64,000 bases of DNA from Cardinalis cardinalis (lineage: Eukaryota; Chordata; Aves; Passeriformes; Cardinalidae). The position numbers and the translations under genes were made by a program. Of this stretch, positions 36,074 through 49,983 are shown piece by piece; position 1 is the first letter of the stretch, and every line of letters starts with the position of its first letter. The notes under the pieces were generated by a model. That model saw only the letters and a list, made by a program, of their open reading frames with translations, was not told the origin of the DNA and did not search any database. Where the stretch lies: positions 118,550-182,549 of the forward strand of contig JACDOX010000561.1 in the NCBI GenBank assembly GCA_014549065.1, in the 5' to 3' direction.

Positions 36074-38616
36074 ATTTAGTCCATCTATATGATCTACTTG
36101 GACAAATTAAAAGCACTGGCTTTTAATACACAATGTGAGCGGCATTACACAAGCAAAAATTCACATAAACAGAAAACAAGCGTAAACAACCAACTGAACG
36201 TAAAGAAACTAATAATATTAATCTGGATTAAGTACAAGCCATAAACATTCCTACCTAATCCATCCGATGGACAAAGATAAATCCCTGCTATGCTGCATCT
36301 ACAGTTCTTTGCAACTTAAGAAACCACAATACTGATCAAAACAGTAGTAGATTAGATATACAAAGGGAAATCTTTACACATCGTTGCCTGCTTAGCCTAC
36401 ACAAGATTACAACAATAAACCAAGCACCAAGAAAGAATAATCACTGCAAAAGATCTCCAAGCCCAGGCTGCAATTTCTAGTCCTGATGCAAAGCTTTATA
36501 TTGAACTTTCCCAGAGAAATACACAACAACAAGAAACACAGCTCCAAGCCTGAACAACCTGAGTATCTGCTATTCCTTAACGCTCTAGGAAAACTGCACA
36601 GAAGTTAGAGGGAAGCCAACAGACCTGCAGTAGAGCTTAAAAGTACGAAGTAAAGTTTATGATGGGAAATTATTTGCATTCCTAGGGCCGCTGCAGGGAC
36701 CATCACATTGTCCTATTAAATCTCTTAGATTCATCACAGCTTCCCAGGAATGTAAAAGCAGGTCCAGCAAGTTCAAATACTGACCCAGTGCGGCACACAG
36801 TACAGCTCAGCTCTACCTCCCCACCGCAGCCCCACCCACACATTCCTCCTTCCAAAGAGGGGTGGGAAGCTCCCACTACGAGCAGGAATCTCTGCCTGGA
36901 CAGGTGGGGAGAGCCCAGAGCTTTCCCACCTGGCATGGACACAAGATCTCTGAGCACCACCGATTTCCAGGGCTTTTTCCAATAAATAGGTGAAATATGG
37001 GAGTAAGGGGCTGAAGAAAAATCCACCTGCAGTGACACAGGTACTGTCACGGTTCCNCCAAATGAAGAGGCTCTCAGCACATGCCCCTCATTTGGGAATA
37101 AAAGGAAAGATATCTGAGAAAAAATTCCTAGTCAGATGCTGTGGATACTCAGGAACATCCAAGGATGAAGAACCTGAGGTTCACCTGCTGACCTCAAAAA
37201 TCCAGGATTCCTTTGAGATGCCAAGTAACTGCTGGTGAAAACCTAGTACAGAGCCACTGCCTTCCATCAGCAACCCTTCTGTATACACAACTTTATTCCA
37301 GCATGCTACATGCCACATTCACAACATCATTATCATCATCATTCACCTATAAATGTATCAAAGCACACGGAGCATCCCAACGTCCTTGCAAGCTATCCTG
37401 GCAGAGCAACATTTTGATCTCTAATAAATGAATTTGTGGAGGTGGCTGCTCCCTAGATAAACCACATCGTTGACAGCCTATGTTCCATTCATTCAAACAT
37501 CTGCTCAACAAGGAGTAAATGGGGCAGTAGGAGAGACATTGTTTTACCACTTTCCAAAAATCAAATGCTGTCAAATGAAAAACACCATGGATGCTCATGC
37601 AGAGCACATAGGCACTTGGCAGGAAGAAACTGGAGCCAGGAGACGTAGGTTTGGAGTATCATTGCCTGAAGCATTTATAGGCCCCAGGAACATACAATGT
37701 CTGGAAACAGGCCAAGAGGAGTCCTTACTCCTCAGGATTGCTGCTTTCCCATGAAATGCTTTGCTTTTTATAAGATTATTTGTTCTAACTTGCAATTGTG
37801 AGATCAGATGAAAACACAGGTAATTCTTGTTCTTGTCATCTAAACTGATACAGGAAATAATGAATGTGTTTACATTAGGAAAAATCATCCTTCTCTATGT
37901 TTCATAAGGCTCTAATTGAGTTGTCAAGGTAAGGAGCATGCACTATGTTTATCCTGATATTTATCTTCCACAGCAGATTATGTTTGTCCATGGGAATCCC
38001 AGAAAATCCTCACCTTCTTTATTAAGGCCATGGCAGCAGTGATAGGCACTGCCTTTTAAAACCCACCCAACGCTCAAAATTGCCCTAGAAGTGCAAATGA
38101 AGATGCAAGATAACGTAAAATATAAACATCAAGAGTATCAGTATCACTGACATGCAACACACAACCCTTACCAGTCACCACAATGCTGCAAGAAAAATTT
38201 AAATTCATCAAAAGTATTGCTGGACCAGCCATTAAAAAAGAAAAACAACTTACTTTGGATCTCCACAAAGCAACCTTTGAAGCAAAGGGAACAGATCCTG
38301 GGGCAGTGACACAAGAGTTAGCTAACCGTGAAAGGAATTGCACTCCACTGCATCACAGCAGCAGCAGCAGCCAGGGCAGAGCCCCTCTGCATCCCTCATC
38401 CAGACCCAGCATACTCTCTGCCCCATGAGATCTTAAAGGCATTATTTTTACATATCTCAACTGTGAATAAGAATTACTAATTCAAAGACCATCCCTCCAG
38501 ATCAGCAAACTAAGGCAAGCAAAATCCAGCGTATTTGAAAAGCCTTCAAATCCTAAATGGAAAGAGCAAGGAAAAGCAAAAAAGGATTTGTGGTGCTGTT
38601 CAGATATTAGATTTTC

Positions 38617-38660
38617 ATGGAATAGTTCACATTGGAAGGGACCTATTTTGCTTTGCTTGT
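38617..38660 (-). mobile_element. CR1 terminal stub
   Basis: 'tcatggaatagttcacattggaagggaccta' equals the reverse complement of the last 30 bases or so of a CR1 3' end. The rest is not recognisable. Confidence 0.55.
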
Positions 38661-39423
38661 CCAGTATCTTAATTAAATTAACACACAGAATTATAACTGA
38701 ACCAGCATAGCACCAAACCCAGAATTTGGACAATCTCTGAGAAATTTTCTCTTCACCATGCAATCATGCAATTCTTGAATTATCATTTACACAGCCACAG
38801 AGGGAAAAGCTGCCAGACCCTGCCCAAAACCAGCTTCCTCAAACCAGTGCACCAAGGGTGAACAAGTTCCTTTTCCCCAAAAGACAAGGAAGTGAGGACT
38901 TGGAACACTTGCAGCTGCAGCACTCAGAGGTGTCTGAGGTGGATTTTAACTCATTCCAGACATTTTGGAGTAATTTTCATCACAAACAGTGCCTCGCTGG
39001 AGATAGGAAATAAAAATACGCCTTGGTGGAAAATCCAGTAAGAGCATCACTTCCCAGTGGGCCAAGGTGTTTTCCTGAGCTAGAATTCAGGGCAAAGCAG
39101 GATCCAGGCACAGGAAAGAGCCCTTGCCTGACTGATACCAGACCATAGCATCCACATTTGTCCCATGGGTGGGTGAGCAGGCATCGGTTTGTGGAGCACT
39201 AAGTCCTTCCCCGCCATATCTCCCTCCCTTTCCTGCACAATGGACTCCGGGCAGAGCTGGGGATCCCCGCTCGGCCACGACAGCCCAGGCAACCCCGCCC
39301 CAGCACAGGGGGACACTGGGGGCCAGCTCCCCTGAGCTGTGTGTCCCTATCCTGCTATCCCCATTTCCTGCCTCCTGCAAAATCTGTCTCGGGCTGAGCC
39401 TCAGCCTTTTGACTTCCAGTACT

Positions 39424-39900
39424 CCATGTCACACACAGCCCCACGGAGCGGCGGCACACGAGCCGCGCACACACACGCTGCGAGCACGCAGATGCACTGG
39501 ATTCGGTCACTGCAAACACACACTGTGTACACACAGATACACCGTGCACACCCACAGGGCAAACATAGACACGCTGCACACACCCGCACAGTACATACAA
39601 ACACATGGGGCACACTCACCTAGTGTGCAGAGACACACAGTGCACGCACACGCACTGCGTATACATGCAGTGCTCACACGCAGAGCTCACAGCAGTCACA
39701 CCACACACCCCCGACACAAACTATACACACGGGGTGCTTGTGCAGACCACGCGAGCACACTCCCAACACCCCACGCACACACACCCTTTACACGCACAAG
39801 CACACCAGCCGCACACACTCGCTGTGAAGATGCACCTTGCGCAGATGAGCACACGCACTCACACACCGTGCACAACCACACACGCGCACATACACGTGCC
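39424..39900. repeat. Degenerate CA-rich array beside CpG island
   Basis: Roughly 480 bp in which CACAC/ACACA blocks alternate with CG-, TG- and GC-containing steps ('cacacacgctgcgagcacgcagatgcac', 'cacacacccgcacagtacata', 'cgcacacacacccttta'). It is largely alternating purine-pyrimidine without one fixed unit. The array ends abruptly in the CpG island. It generates long His/Thr/Arg-rich ORFs in one direction and Cys/Val-rich ones in the other, which are artefacts of composition. Confidence 0.85.
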
Positions 39901-40570
39901 CGCCCGCACAGAGACCGCGGGCTCGCACCGACTCGCCGTGTGCGGACACGGCCACACGGCCACGGAGCCGCCGCGCAAAGGCCGCGCGCACTCCCCCGCG
40001 CCGCGCACCCGCTCCCGCGCGCACTTACCCGGCCGCCCCCGCGCGCGGCGCCCGTCGGCCTCCCACCGGCCCCCGCAGAGCCCCCGCCGCGGTGCGGCAC
40101 CCCGGGGCCGCGCTGTGCCTCCTCCCCCCACAACACTGTAGTAAGTTCTCATTGGCCGAGGGCGAGGGGCGGGACGCCAGCGCCGCCTCGCCATTGGCTA
40201 CAGGGAAACGGCGGCCGGCGGCGCGGGCGGGGGAGCGTGCGCCCCCTCCTGGCTCCCCCCCATCCCGCTCTCTCCCGTTCCCTCCCGCGGCGGCCCGGAG
40301 GGAGAGCCTGGAGCGCTTCCCTGAGCCCGCCACAATAACAACCCGGGCAGCGAGAGGCTGAAATAACGGGATTACCGCCCGTTCCTGCCACCACCACACC
40401 CTCCCCCGCTAAAGTGATGGTGGCGGGGGGGCGATAATTTGGCGCCGCACGGCCCCGGCAGGAAGGGGGCAGGAAGGGTCCTGCCCGCCTGCACCGCGGG
40501 CGGCAGCGCCGCTCCCTCTCCCTCCGTGACCCAAATTTTAAATACCGATCGCTGTCTCCCAGAGAAAGTC
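39900..40570 (-). promoter_or_regulatory. EPB41: CpG-island promoter, candidate EPB41 alternative promoter
   Basis: Very CpG-rich block. On the minus strand there are two CCAAT boxes (inverted as ATTGG at 40151-40155 and 40193-40197), a GGGGCGGGA Sp1-like box between them, and a TTTGGCGCC E2F-like site at 40438-40446. Downstream on the minus strand is a perfect donor gtaagt. NF-Y sites usually lie 60-100 bp upstream of transcription starts, so initiation near 40080-40140 is expected. Orientation and position upstream of EPB41 exon 2 make this a likely EPB41 promoter. It may be bidirectional: a plus-strand donor-like gtaggg follows aagaaag at 40631. Confidence 0.65.
40029..40140 (-). ncRNA. 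EPB41: Candidate EPB41 noncoding first exon (40-kb promoter)
   Basis: Putative 5'-UTR exon. Its 3' end is fixed by the donor GGCCGG|gtaagtgcgc (GT at 40028-40027 on the minus strand). Its 5' end is estimated from the CCAAT boxes and could be anywhere between about 40080 and 40140. It contains no ATG on the minus strand, consistent with translation starting in exon 2. It would splice to 14875 or to the internal acceptor at 14614. Not proven without transcript data. Confidence 0.5.
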
Positions 40571-43500
40571 GTGGCGCAGCTCTGAAGGGAAACCCGGGGT
40601 GAAGAAGCAAGGAGGAGTGTATGAAGAAAGGTAGGGGGGGCGTTGGGGTTTTTTTAATGCTGTTATTATAGTCTTCATTTTTTTGAGCATAAGTCCATTC
40701 GTAATCGAACAGGTACTGCCTCAGTCTTGTGGCAAGCCAAAAAAGCGACAATTGAGGTGGCTTGGTCAACAAGAAACGCCCCCAGGAGCCCAGCACAGCC
40801 CCACCGAGGGGCCCACCCTGCCCCTGCTCTGGAATCCCGCACCTCCAGCATGGCCTGGACTTCCCTCGCTTGCAGCCAAATTAGAATCAGTTATTTTTGT
40901 CAAGCAGAGCTGTCCAGCTCTCCCTGCTTTGTACATCAGAGCAAAATATGCTGCCCAGTACCTCTTGAGCACTTCCAAAGGTTACAGCAAAGCTGCTGCC
41001 AGCCTGCCCAGCTCAGGAATTTAATCCCCCTCGTATATTTGCACAATTCCAAAATACTCCTGGCACTAAGGCATCTCCGTTTGTCTCCCATAGAGAATTA
41101 AGGTCTCAGGCACATTATTCTACTTGGATTAAGAGCAACCACCCTGCCTCTTCATCAGCAGATAATACCCAAGGCTGATGCACACTGTCTGGGATGGCTC
41201 CATCACTGATACTGACCTAGCAAGGGCCACTCACACACTGAGAGCATTTATGCTATATGAAGCTAAAAATACCCACATTTTTAGAAAAAAAATTAACATG
41301 CTTCTCACAGATATTTACTGATACACAGATATTTATTTTATCTCCTTTATGCGTCTATGACCGTCAGCTCTGCCAAGAAAAACTGAGCAGCTCCCCTGTG
41401 TCTTAGTGTTGAGACTACTTGCAATAAGGTCCTTAATCGGAGGGAAGACAGATACTTTTTGCCTTAAATCTGGACTACTTGGTGGTTTCCTTGGACTTAG
41501 ATGAGCACATCTGATTAAAAAAAAGACAGGCTGGCAAAGGTCTGGCAGCTCCAAGTCGCTGCTCCTACATTAGAGACAGGTAGTTACTTTGAAACATGCC
41601 CTGAAGTTCTGACTTCAGTCCCCAGTGCAATAAATAAGCCCATTTTAATAGCCCAGGGAGTGCATGGAGGAGCGTCAGATGTTCAGTGCTGACCCACCAC
41701 AACTGCTGCCTTTGCTACTGCTCACCCATGGGTGGGCTTTAAACACTGCCAGAAGAGAAATACCAGTCCAAAGAGCTTTGAGGAGAAAACCATGGAGCAA
41801 AGAAACCACAAGATTTGGTTGGCAACAGCTTCTTGCAACTAAGAAAAACAAGCAAACAAACCCACGCTGCTTCAAGATTACGTGGAGGAGAGACCAGCGC
41901 AACAAAAACTCTGCATCAAAGCAGTGATTTAACACCACACAGTGCATCATCCACTGCGCCCAGATCACCAGATGATCCCCAGCTCCATCTGCCAGCAACT
42001 GAGAACAGAGAGCAGCAGCTCCTGCATTTTGTATTCCCAGGTGAAGCATTTATCCACAGGGAGCACTAGTGCAAGCTGCTGACATGCTTGTGCATGAGGG
42101 CAATGGATGCTGTCACCTCTTCAGACCCCAAACAAATGGCTGAGCTTGANTGGCTAAAAAGCTAAAGGAAGAGACACTAAAAATTTGAATTATCAAATAC
42201 AAAAAGAGGCACTTCATCTATGCCACAAGAGCCGGAAAAACATTCTTCTGGGGCAAGGGGATCTAAGCCTACATAAAGCAACTTTTTATACGGAGCAGAA
42301 AATATGTGAAAAAAAAGGGGAAAAGAAACCCAAAACCACCACTCTCATGGAAATAAACCCATCACCACCACACTTCTGCTGGAAGCTTAGCTTCTAACTT
42401 TTTCCTTCCTGCATAGCCACAAACTGACCTCTGAAATCCCATAGGAAGTAATGGAAATTTCTTAAATTCTTCACTATAAGAACAGTTTGCCCCGTGCCAA
42501 GCCTGGGTTGAAACTATTTAAAGAACTCTCCTGGTTACAGCTGGTTAAAGTCACTTTATGGGAGTTATTTAGAGACTGAGAATTATTTTATTAAGTCAGG
42601 ATTTCTTGGTATTTGCCTGCTGGATATAGGCATAAGGACAGGAATTATATTCATTTTAGGCATGCGTTTGGGGTCGCTAAGGCAGAGGTTGTTCCTCACA
42701 AAGTGAAAGGCCACTGGGAGTGCTCAGATCAGCTGGGTCATGGAGGACAATGCCAAACCCTGCCCTCTGCCTGGGTAATGTGCAAGCAGCTCAGTAGGAC
42801 ACACTGCAGCATCCTAGGAGCATCCAGATAGCAGATTAAATCTAGCTCAAGTTAAGTTCTTCATAGAACAGATCTTTGTAAGGTGATCCAGCACTCTGTA
42901 GGCCCCACAAGATACACTCCAGCTAGGATTTGTTGCAAAACAGGGCTCCCAGTTTACACCAGTGCTGGGGAACACTGCCCAGAGCATTACTGGCACAACA
43001 ATAAAAGGCACAGAGCTCTCTCCTCTTTGCCCTGAGGAGCTTCTCCAGTGAGGAATTCCCAGTCTAAACAAAGCAATTGTGCATCACACTGGTACTGTGC
43101 TCCCTTCCCCCAATGCAAGCAGGACTTAAAGTGAAGAGAAATACTTGGGATTACACCAAGTTCCAGGGAAAAAAAAATAGGCTTGTCAGATGAATCCTTT
43201 ATCTATCCTGCTCTAAATGAGCTGTATTACGCACACATATGTGAACACACAACAGCACACTCCATTTGCCTTCCCACACTCATACACTTTGCAAACAAGT
43301 GACAGTCTCCATTGCAGCAGCAGCCATTTCACAAGAGCAAACAAGGTGGGAGGAGAGCAGGTGGCTCAGTTTTGCCAGTTCCTGGCCCTCTGCCCTTGGC
43401 TCCTCTTCCAGCTCTGCTGTCACCATCAGCAGTGCTGATTTGGCCATGAGCAGTAGACAAGAATGAGGAGGAGAGGAAACCTCCTTTTGACTTCTCAACC

Positions 43501-46500
43501 TTTGTCTTCCTGTAAAATGGTGATCTAGAATTAAGATATTGCAGTTAATGATTCACCTGGAAGGAAAGAACGCTGCATTTCTCCCCTGCCCACCCCTCTC
43601 TCCAGCACAGAATTCACTGCTGAAAAAGCCTCTGAAAGGCTGAACTGCAAATTCAAGGAATTTTCACTAAGGTCTAGAACACTTGCACTGCTTTGCTACA
43701 ACTCATGGTGTGCACAGTGAAGGCAACCTGAAATATCTACACTCACCTGGCTCTGTATCAAGTATTTAACCAAAGATTAAATCTAGTCCAGCCCATCATA
43801 ACACTCTCCAAAACCAACCATTGATTCATTGTTGAGATAGTTATTAAAGGGCCAAGAAGCACCCTCCATAGCTAAAGAGACTGAGTGATTTAGGTATTGG
43901 AATCACACTTGGCATCAGGGCAGTTCACCTCCAATTTTGCTAAATCCAAACTGCTTCTGCTGTCCTTTTCTTTGTGGTTTCCTTCTGGAGAATTTTCTTT
44001 TGTTGGCTGTAATTTGTAGCCTTTAAAAGCTGCTGTTGCTAAACAACAACCATGTGTTCTCCCATGGGCAGAAGAATCCCATTTTTTAGCCATTAGATCT
44101 TTTTGGTACTGGGCTCGCTCAAATGGATCCCTTTTGGGCAGATGGGGTGGCTGGGAACTAAGTCTGTATATCCAGGAATTCCCATCCCACCTGCAATCTG
44201 GTTAATTGATGCAAAAAGCTCCCGTCATGAGTTTCATTGATTTGTATGAAGCTGATGTTCATTTGAGTCAGTGTCTTGCAGCACAGCAGACAAACTCCAA
44301 GTAGAAAGAGGAACAAAACAGGAGAGGAGCTTCAGTTCTCTCCAGGCTGTGTGCCAGTGCAGAAGAACAGCTCCCGGAGAGTCAGCTTTGTTTAGACTTA
44401 GGGCTTAGAGTCAGCATGTAAAGCACATTTCTGCCAAGATGCACCACTGAAGATTAGAGGAGGTCAGCTGCAGCCCTGCAGGATCGAGTGCTCATATGGT
44501 GAATGTTTCTACATTGACAGAGAAACACTTTTCCTCTCAAGTATGAGTAGGAGGTATTAAACACACGAGTGTCTGCACTGAAAAGATCTATAAAGAGCTT
44601 AAAAAAACCTGGAGAATAGAATACAGGTGATGCTGTGAATTCAAGCAGTGCAGGCTCAGGAAAAGGCAGAGTCTGTGTGGCATGAGCCTGAGCACCAGAA
44701 ACAACCTAAGAAACTGACTGAACCATGGGAAAAAACCATCACAGGAGCCTCAGACTGTCCCACAGCACACTCATCTCCATCACCTCGAGAGCTCACCCTC
44801 CTTCAAAGCATTTACTAGGATTTCATTTCCCAGCAGTCACAGTAAAAAACTAAAACCGGAGGAGTGTGCTCACAGACAGCACTTGACTCCCTAACCCTCT
44901 TTCAGGAATGCTGCTGGAAACTCCTATAGTTGGGCAGCAGGAAGAAGTTCAAGCTCTTGTGTCAGCCTCTTAAGCCAAGCAGGACCAGCCAGAGAGGCAG
45001 CTGTCCCTTCAGCGGGGGACAAGCTCAGCTATGCAGCCTTTATTGAAATGCACCCAAAAATAACAGTGAGTGCCACCTAGAGACCAGAGCTCCAGCCAGG
45101 AGGCAGCCAAGCTGCACTACAAACAAAAGATGTCAGGGGCTGATTTACTCTTTGCATAGATGAGGAGTCAAACTGTAGCCAAGAGAGGCTCTAGCTTCTT
45201 TAAATAACACCAGGTAGGTGTGTTTTCAACTGCAGCCTCTCCCCAGAAAGGCACCAATTCAGTAAAGGAGATTTGACTCTGTACTGTTATGCTCTTTTTG
45301 GGCAAAGAGCCCCCCTTGGCTTCAAAATGCTTAGAGCTCTTTGATATGGGGAAGGACAGTTTCAAGGTCAGGGTTTATGTAGGACTATTTAACTTTACCT
45401 AGCAGTAAGTTTAAGGCAGATACTTGGCAGAGAGCGTTCCAGTCTGCACTAACATATCCCATGTAATCCAAAGGCCGTGAACCCAGCTCTAGTCAACAGA
45501 CAGAAAACGGTGTTGAGGGCTAGACCTGTGCATCAGTGAGGGACATCTGGCAAAACCTAACATTTATTTAAATTAAACTTTAGCTGTGGAGAACAAATAC
45601 AACTTCTAACCATTATTTTTTCCCCAAATAAGAGCCAAAGCTCTGTACACCTTGGTCAGCACGGTGTCCCCTGCCTGACACGTCCTTGGACCTTGCAGGA
45701 TTTGTCCTGAGCTACTAAACTGGATCAGTCTTGTCACTTTGAGTCCTGCCTATGGATGTTCCCAGAACCTGATAGAGCACAGCCAAAGTCTGCCCAGAAG
45801 CATTTCTGCAGGTGCACAATGATTAATTGGTGCACATTTCCATATCACAAATTAAAAAGACCTCAGCTTGCTTGAAATGCAGTATATTAACCTCTGAAAC
45901 TGGCAGTCATGGATACCAGCTTCAAAAAGATGAATATCAATAAGACAGAATCCCAGAGGATAGCATCCCACTGCTGCCAGATTTTCTGGAGCTCAAAATA
46001 AGTCATTTTAAGGTAATAACTTTACATGCTTATTTTATTAAGAGAACCCAGAGTGGTTCATATTAATACACAGAATCCAAGAAATTGAGGAGGGCGAGGG
46101 GGATAAGATAGCGAAGGAAAGCTCTGGGCATGGATGGAGAGACAGGGAGCTAAGGGCAGGAAGCTACTGCCATTGTCATAGTTAATTGCCAAGAGTCTGA
46201 AAAAGTTTGTTACTAAAATTAATAACCCTGTTAATTCAGCGTGTTCTGCAGGTCCACTGAGGCTGCACAGTAACAGTGCACACAGTAAATCTCAGAAGCA
46301 GGAGATGCAGCAGCAGCTTGGAGATGCCAATCTCACCCTGCACTCACTGCAGGCTGCATCAGAAAAGCTAATAATCATTAAGCTGCCGTCTTTTATTTCT
46401 AATTATTTGTCTCCACAGCAGGGTTTCTCCAACCATCAAGCAAAAGGGGAGCAAGTCTCAAAGGCGTAACTGTTTTGAAGTGGGCTCACAGCTGCCACGG

Positions 46501-49500
46501 CATGAATGCCTCTCCAAGAACAGTAGCAACTGCTCTGCATGGCCCACGGAACTGGGAGGGAAAGCATCTCTGTTTAGGCTGGTTTTCAATGTCGGTTTTT
46601 AGGTCAACCAAAACAGCTTTTCTTATGCAACAGAAAGCTCACTTGTTTTGGAGTTTTTGCTTTCATTTAATTAGATGGTAATTCAGAGGGCAGCACTGCT
46701 ATTCTGAACACCACAATGAGAACTGTTTTCACTGCTTTACTAAGCAACAAAGTGAAAACACTGAGCTAAGCTGGCTCTAGAACTTGACACCATGTTAGAG
46801 ACCATGGTCTCCTCTGACAGTGTGGGACAAGTGGAAGAGATACCTTGCTGCCACATTTCCATAGAATCATGGAATCATTTAGGTCAGAAAAACCCTTCAC
46901 GATCAAAGAGGCTAACCATTAACCCACCGCTGTCAAGCCCACCACTAACCCATGGGCCTAAGTGCCACATCTACATGGATTTTAAACCCCTCCAGGGATG
47001 GGGACTCCATCAGTGCCCTGGGCAGCCTGTGCCAGTGCTTGATGACCTTTTCCATGAAGAAGCTTTTCCCCAATGTCCAACTTAAACCTCTCTCTCACAG
47101 CTTGAGGCCATTTTCTCTCATCCTGTCCCTTCTTCCCTGACCCATCTCTTCCAGGCTGCCCCCTTCTGTCAAGGAGCTGTGGAGAGACAGAAGGTCCCCC
47201 CAAGCCTCCTTTTCTCCAGGGTGAGCCACCCCAGCTCCCCCAGTTGCTCCTGCTGCTCCAGCCCCTTCTCCAGCTCTGTTCCTTTCCCTGGACACACTCT
47301 ACCCCCTCAATATCTTTCTTGTTGTGAGGGGCCCAAAACTGACCCCAGGATTCAAGGTTTGGCCTCGCCAGTGACCAGTACAGGGGGACTTCCCTAGTCC
47401 TGCTGGCCACACAAGTGCTCATACAGGCCACGTGCCATTTGCCTTCTTGCACACCTGGGCTCATGTTCAGGCACTGTCAACCAACAGGAGAGGTTCAAGA
47501 AGAAAATCTCACTGAAAGGTGCTGGAAACCTCATTTGTTCTTTCTCTTTGGGCTATGTGTAAACAAGAACTAAGGAGCGAAACTCACAGCACAAGCTGTT
47601 TAAGGGCTCTGCAATGCAGTGCCTTTCTCCAGGTCACCCATCAATTCTAGGATAGAAAGATAACAGCACATGGTTTCCAGCATCACCAGTGCCACTGTAT
47701 GGAAAGGCAGAGCCCAAACACAGCCCAGGAATGGACACTCTGCACTTACCACCACAGACACAGCTCTGAATTTTTCAGCAGTGACCTCACCATGGATTTC
47801 TTGACAGGCTTTAAATAATGGCAACATATGTGAATCTCAGCTTGAAGGTCAAGAGCAAAACTCCCAGCAGAGAGAGTTTTCTAGCATTTTCAGCATTTTC
47901 CTTCACAGTTTCTGCCCCACAGCTACTCCCAGCTTCTCTCCATGGAAGCTGCTGGTGTGTTACTTTGCCCAACACTTACCAGGTCAGGAGAGGAGATTAC
48001 TAAATTTATATTTAATATAAATATATTACCAAAACTCCTATGCATTTTATGTTTGCCTATGAGATAAGCTAGGCTTAAAGATGGAAAGGCAATCTGAGCC
48101 TGCTGTTTTCTCTGCTGAGTGAAGGTCAGGGCTGTCCCTGAGCCAGTGATACTGTACCACACCCCCTTTATCTTTGCTATCCCTAACAAGGTACCACATG
48201 GCTTTCTTGTTTGCTGACAAAGATTGACACCAATTATTCAGCAAGCAGCAAATTTCGTCTCATATCATGATCAAAAACTCTACAGCATGTAACAAGCAGG
48301 ATCACCAAAATGCAATTCTCTCCCCTCTGTGCAATACATGCAAGAAAACAGACAAAAGTAACATGGAGACTGCTCTAGGGAGAGCAAACCAGCGACAGTC
48401 CAGGTTATCAGTGTTTCACAAGGGAGAAATTCGCCCTTGAACAGAGACTTGTTATACAGAGATAGCCAGATTGGTGACTGTCCTGAGGGCCTGCTCAAGC
48501 ACTGAGCTGGAAGACTCTCTGGCCGAAGACTTGCTCCAGGTTACCCTGGCACAGCTGCTCTGCTGGTACAGCTTTGCCTCTCACTAACCCATTCCAACTA
48601 TCATGCAAGTGAGCACTTGTATCTTGCTCCACATCCAAACTCACAGCAGCTTCCAGCTGTACCTTCCACGCAGAGGAGTTTTATTCTGCATTCAAATGCC
48701 TGCTGGGTGTTTGGTGGGGTTGGAGCTCAGCACTTCTGACCAAGGCAGGTTTTCTAGTTAATTAACAATCCTGCTTTTGGAGATTTGGTAGCAAAGCTCA
48801 TTCATATCAGGAGGCAGCTGCTCATCTTCCAAATATAGTACTCACTTCTGAGTAAGAACAACAGGTTTATGCTTGGATTTGATTCATCTCTCCTGCCCTG
48901 CCATGAGGCATTGTATAATGATGTCAAGTTTAAGAATAAAGCAATCTGTTCCCAGCACCTTCCTCTGCTTTCCCTTCAAGTCTTTCATCAATGACTGGCA
49001 GCACATGAAATACTCAGGCACGGAGCAGAGCTGCTCTAAATGTGCTCAGCCCTTTCCCTTACTAGGAGAGGAGAGGGTGTTACTGGGGAAGAGGAGTGAT
49101 GGAGAGGGGAAAGCTCAGCAGGAGCATAGCTTGAATTTAAAAAAGAAAAAAAAGTAAATTTGAACTTACTGAAGTTTCCAGAGAACACAACATCGATGCA
49201 AAGGCACCACTGCACCCAGAGAAAAAGCATCACCAAGCAGATCCTTTCCTTCCCTCCACCCTGAGCACACAGACCTTGTCCTCAGAGGCTTTAATATACA
49301 AACACCACCTCACAGCCAAGTTCATGGCAGGCACTAAACCTCTCCAGGGAAACCATCAGAATCCACCCCACCAGGGCAATTTTTCCCCTATGCAAAGCAG
49401 GCGCTCCATGAACACAAACTGAAATCATCGGTGCCTAATGCTCTTCTCCAAGCCCGACACGCATTTCCCCTCCTCTCCTGCCAGAAGGACCTCAGCCTCC

Positions 49501-49983
49501 TCTCCATGCCCTGCAAAGCCCCAAACACTCATGGTTTGCAAAGGGTGAGGTAGTCCAGTGCCATCAGAGAGCCCCTTTCATAACCACAGTGCTGACTTGC
49601 CACCAACAGATGTCAGGAGACATCCTGGGAAAATCAGCAAGCATTGCTTTCCATTCGCAAAAATATTTTCCCTTCCATTTGCTCACTTGCTGGCACTTAA
49701 GTGTGTTTTTATCCCCAGGTCAGTGCTCCACAGCCTAGGCTGGTAGGAAAAACTACTACTGGGGGCTTCTTCATATTATAAAATACAGCAATTTCCAGGC
49801 CAACTAAGTGCTTTTCAATATCCAAATTCTCGACAAACACACAGACAATAAATCATGGTGTTTGACAACAACCAATGCTTCAGAGTTTAAGACAATAAAT
49901 AGGTCAGTTCATTATTTCAATATGTCCGATCATTAAGTCAAAGCAACTGTTTCTGCCACAGATCTAATAAAACAGGTACTTAC
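40141..49983 (-). other. Intervening region, probably EPB41 5' intron
   Basis: After the CpG island (to about 40.57 kb) this 9-kb stretch shows no coding exon, with one N at 42150. A long CR1 lies at 46861-47475. AT-rich homeodomain-like clusters near 46370-46410 are unremarkable. No RNA genes seen. Confidence 0.5.
46861..47475 (-). mobile_element. CR1 LINE 3' portion, about 615 bp
   Basis: Longest CR1 copy here, reverse orientation. It starts 'atagaatcatggaatcatttaggtcagaaaaacccttcacgatc' and passes 'ccagggatggggactccatcagtgccctgggcagcctgtgccagtgcttgatgacc' and 'cttgaggccattttctctcatcctgtccc'. It ends in ORF2-proximal sequence 'ggtttggcctcgccagtgaccagtacaggggga' and 'ccacgtgccatttgccttcttgc'. 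It belongs to the same older subfamily as the copy at 7.9 kb. No intact reverse transcriptase. Confidence 0.94.

Larger units (their letters stand above)
14876..40028 (-). other. EPB41: Long EPB41 5' intron, no coding exon seen
   Basis: About 25 kb between exon 2 and the CpG-island first exon. No ORF resembles a known protein or shows paired splice sites with conserved sequence. The region holds CR1 fragments (six between 14.9 and 19.9 kb, then 22.2 and 34.2 kb, plus a stub at 38.6 kb), a solo LTR at 31515-31892 and simple repeats. No tRNA, rRNA or snoRNA was recognised by eye. Assignment as a single intron rests on the promoter at 40 kb being an EPB41 first exon. Confidence 0.55.

Noticed and set aside
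39169..40338. 389-codon plus-strand ORF, the longest in the window
   Set aside because: It runs through the CA-rich array and the CpG island, is His/Thr/Arg-rich by composition, and has equally long frames on the other strand. No domain or splice logic supports it.
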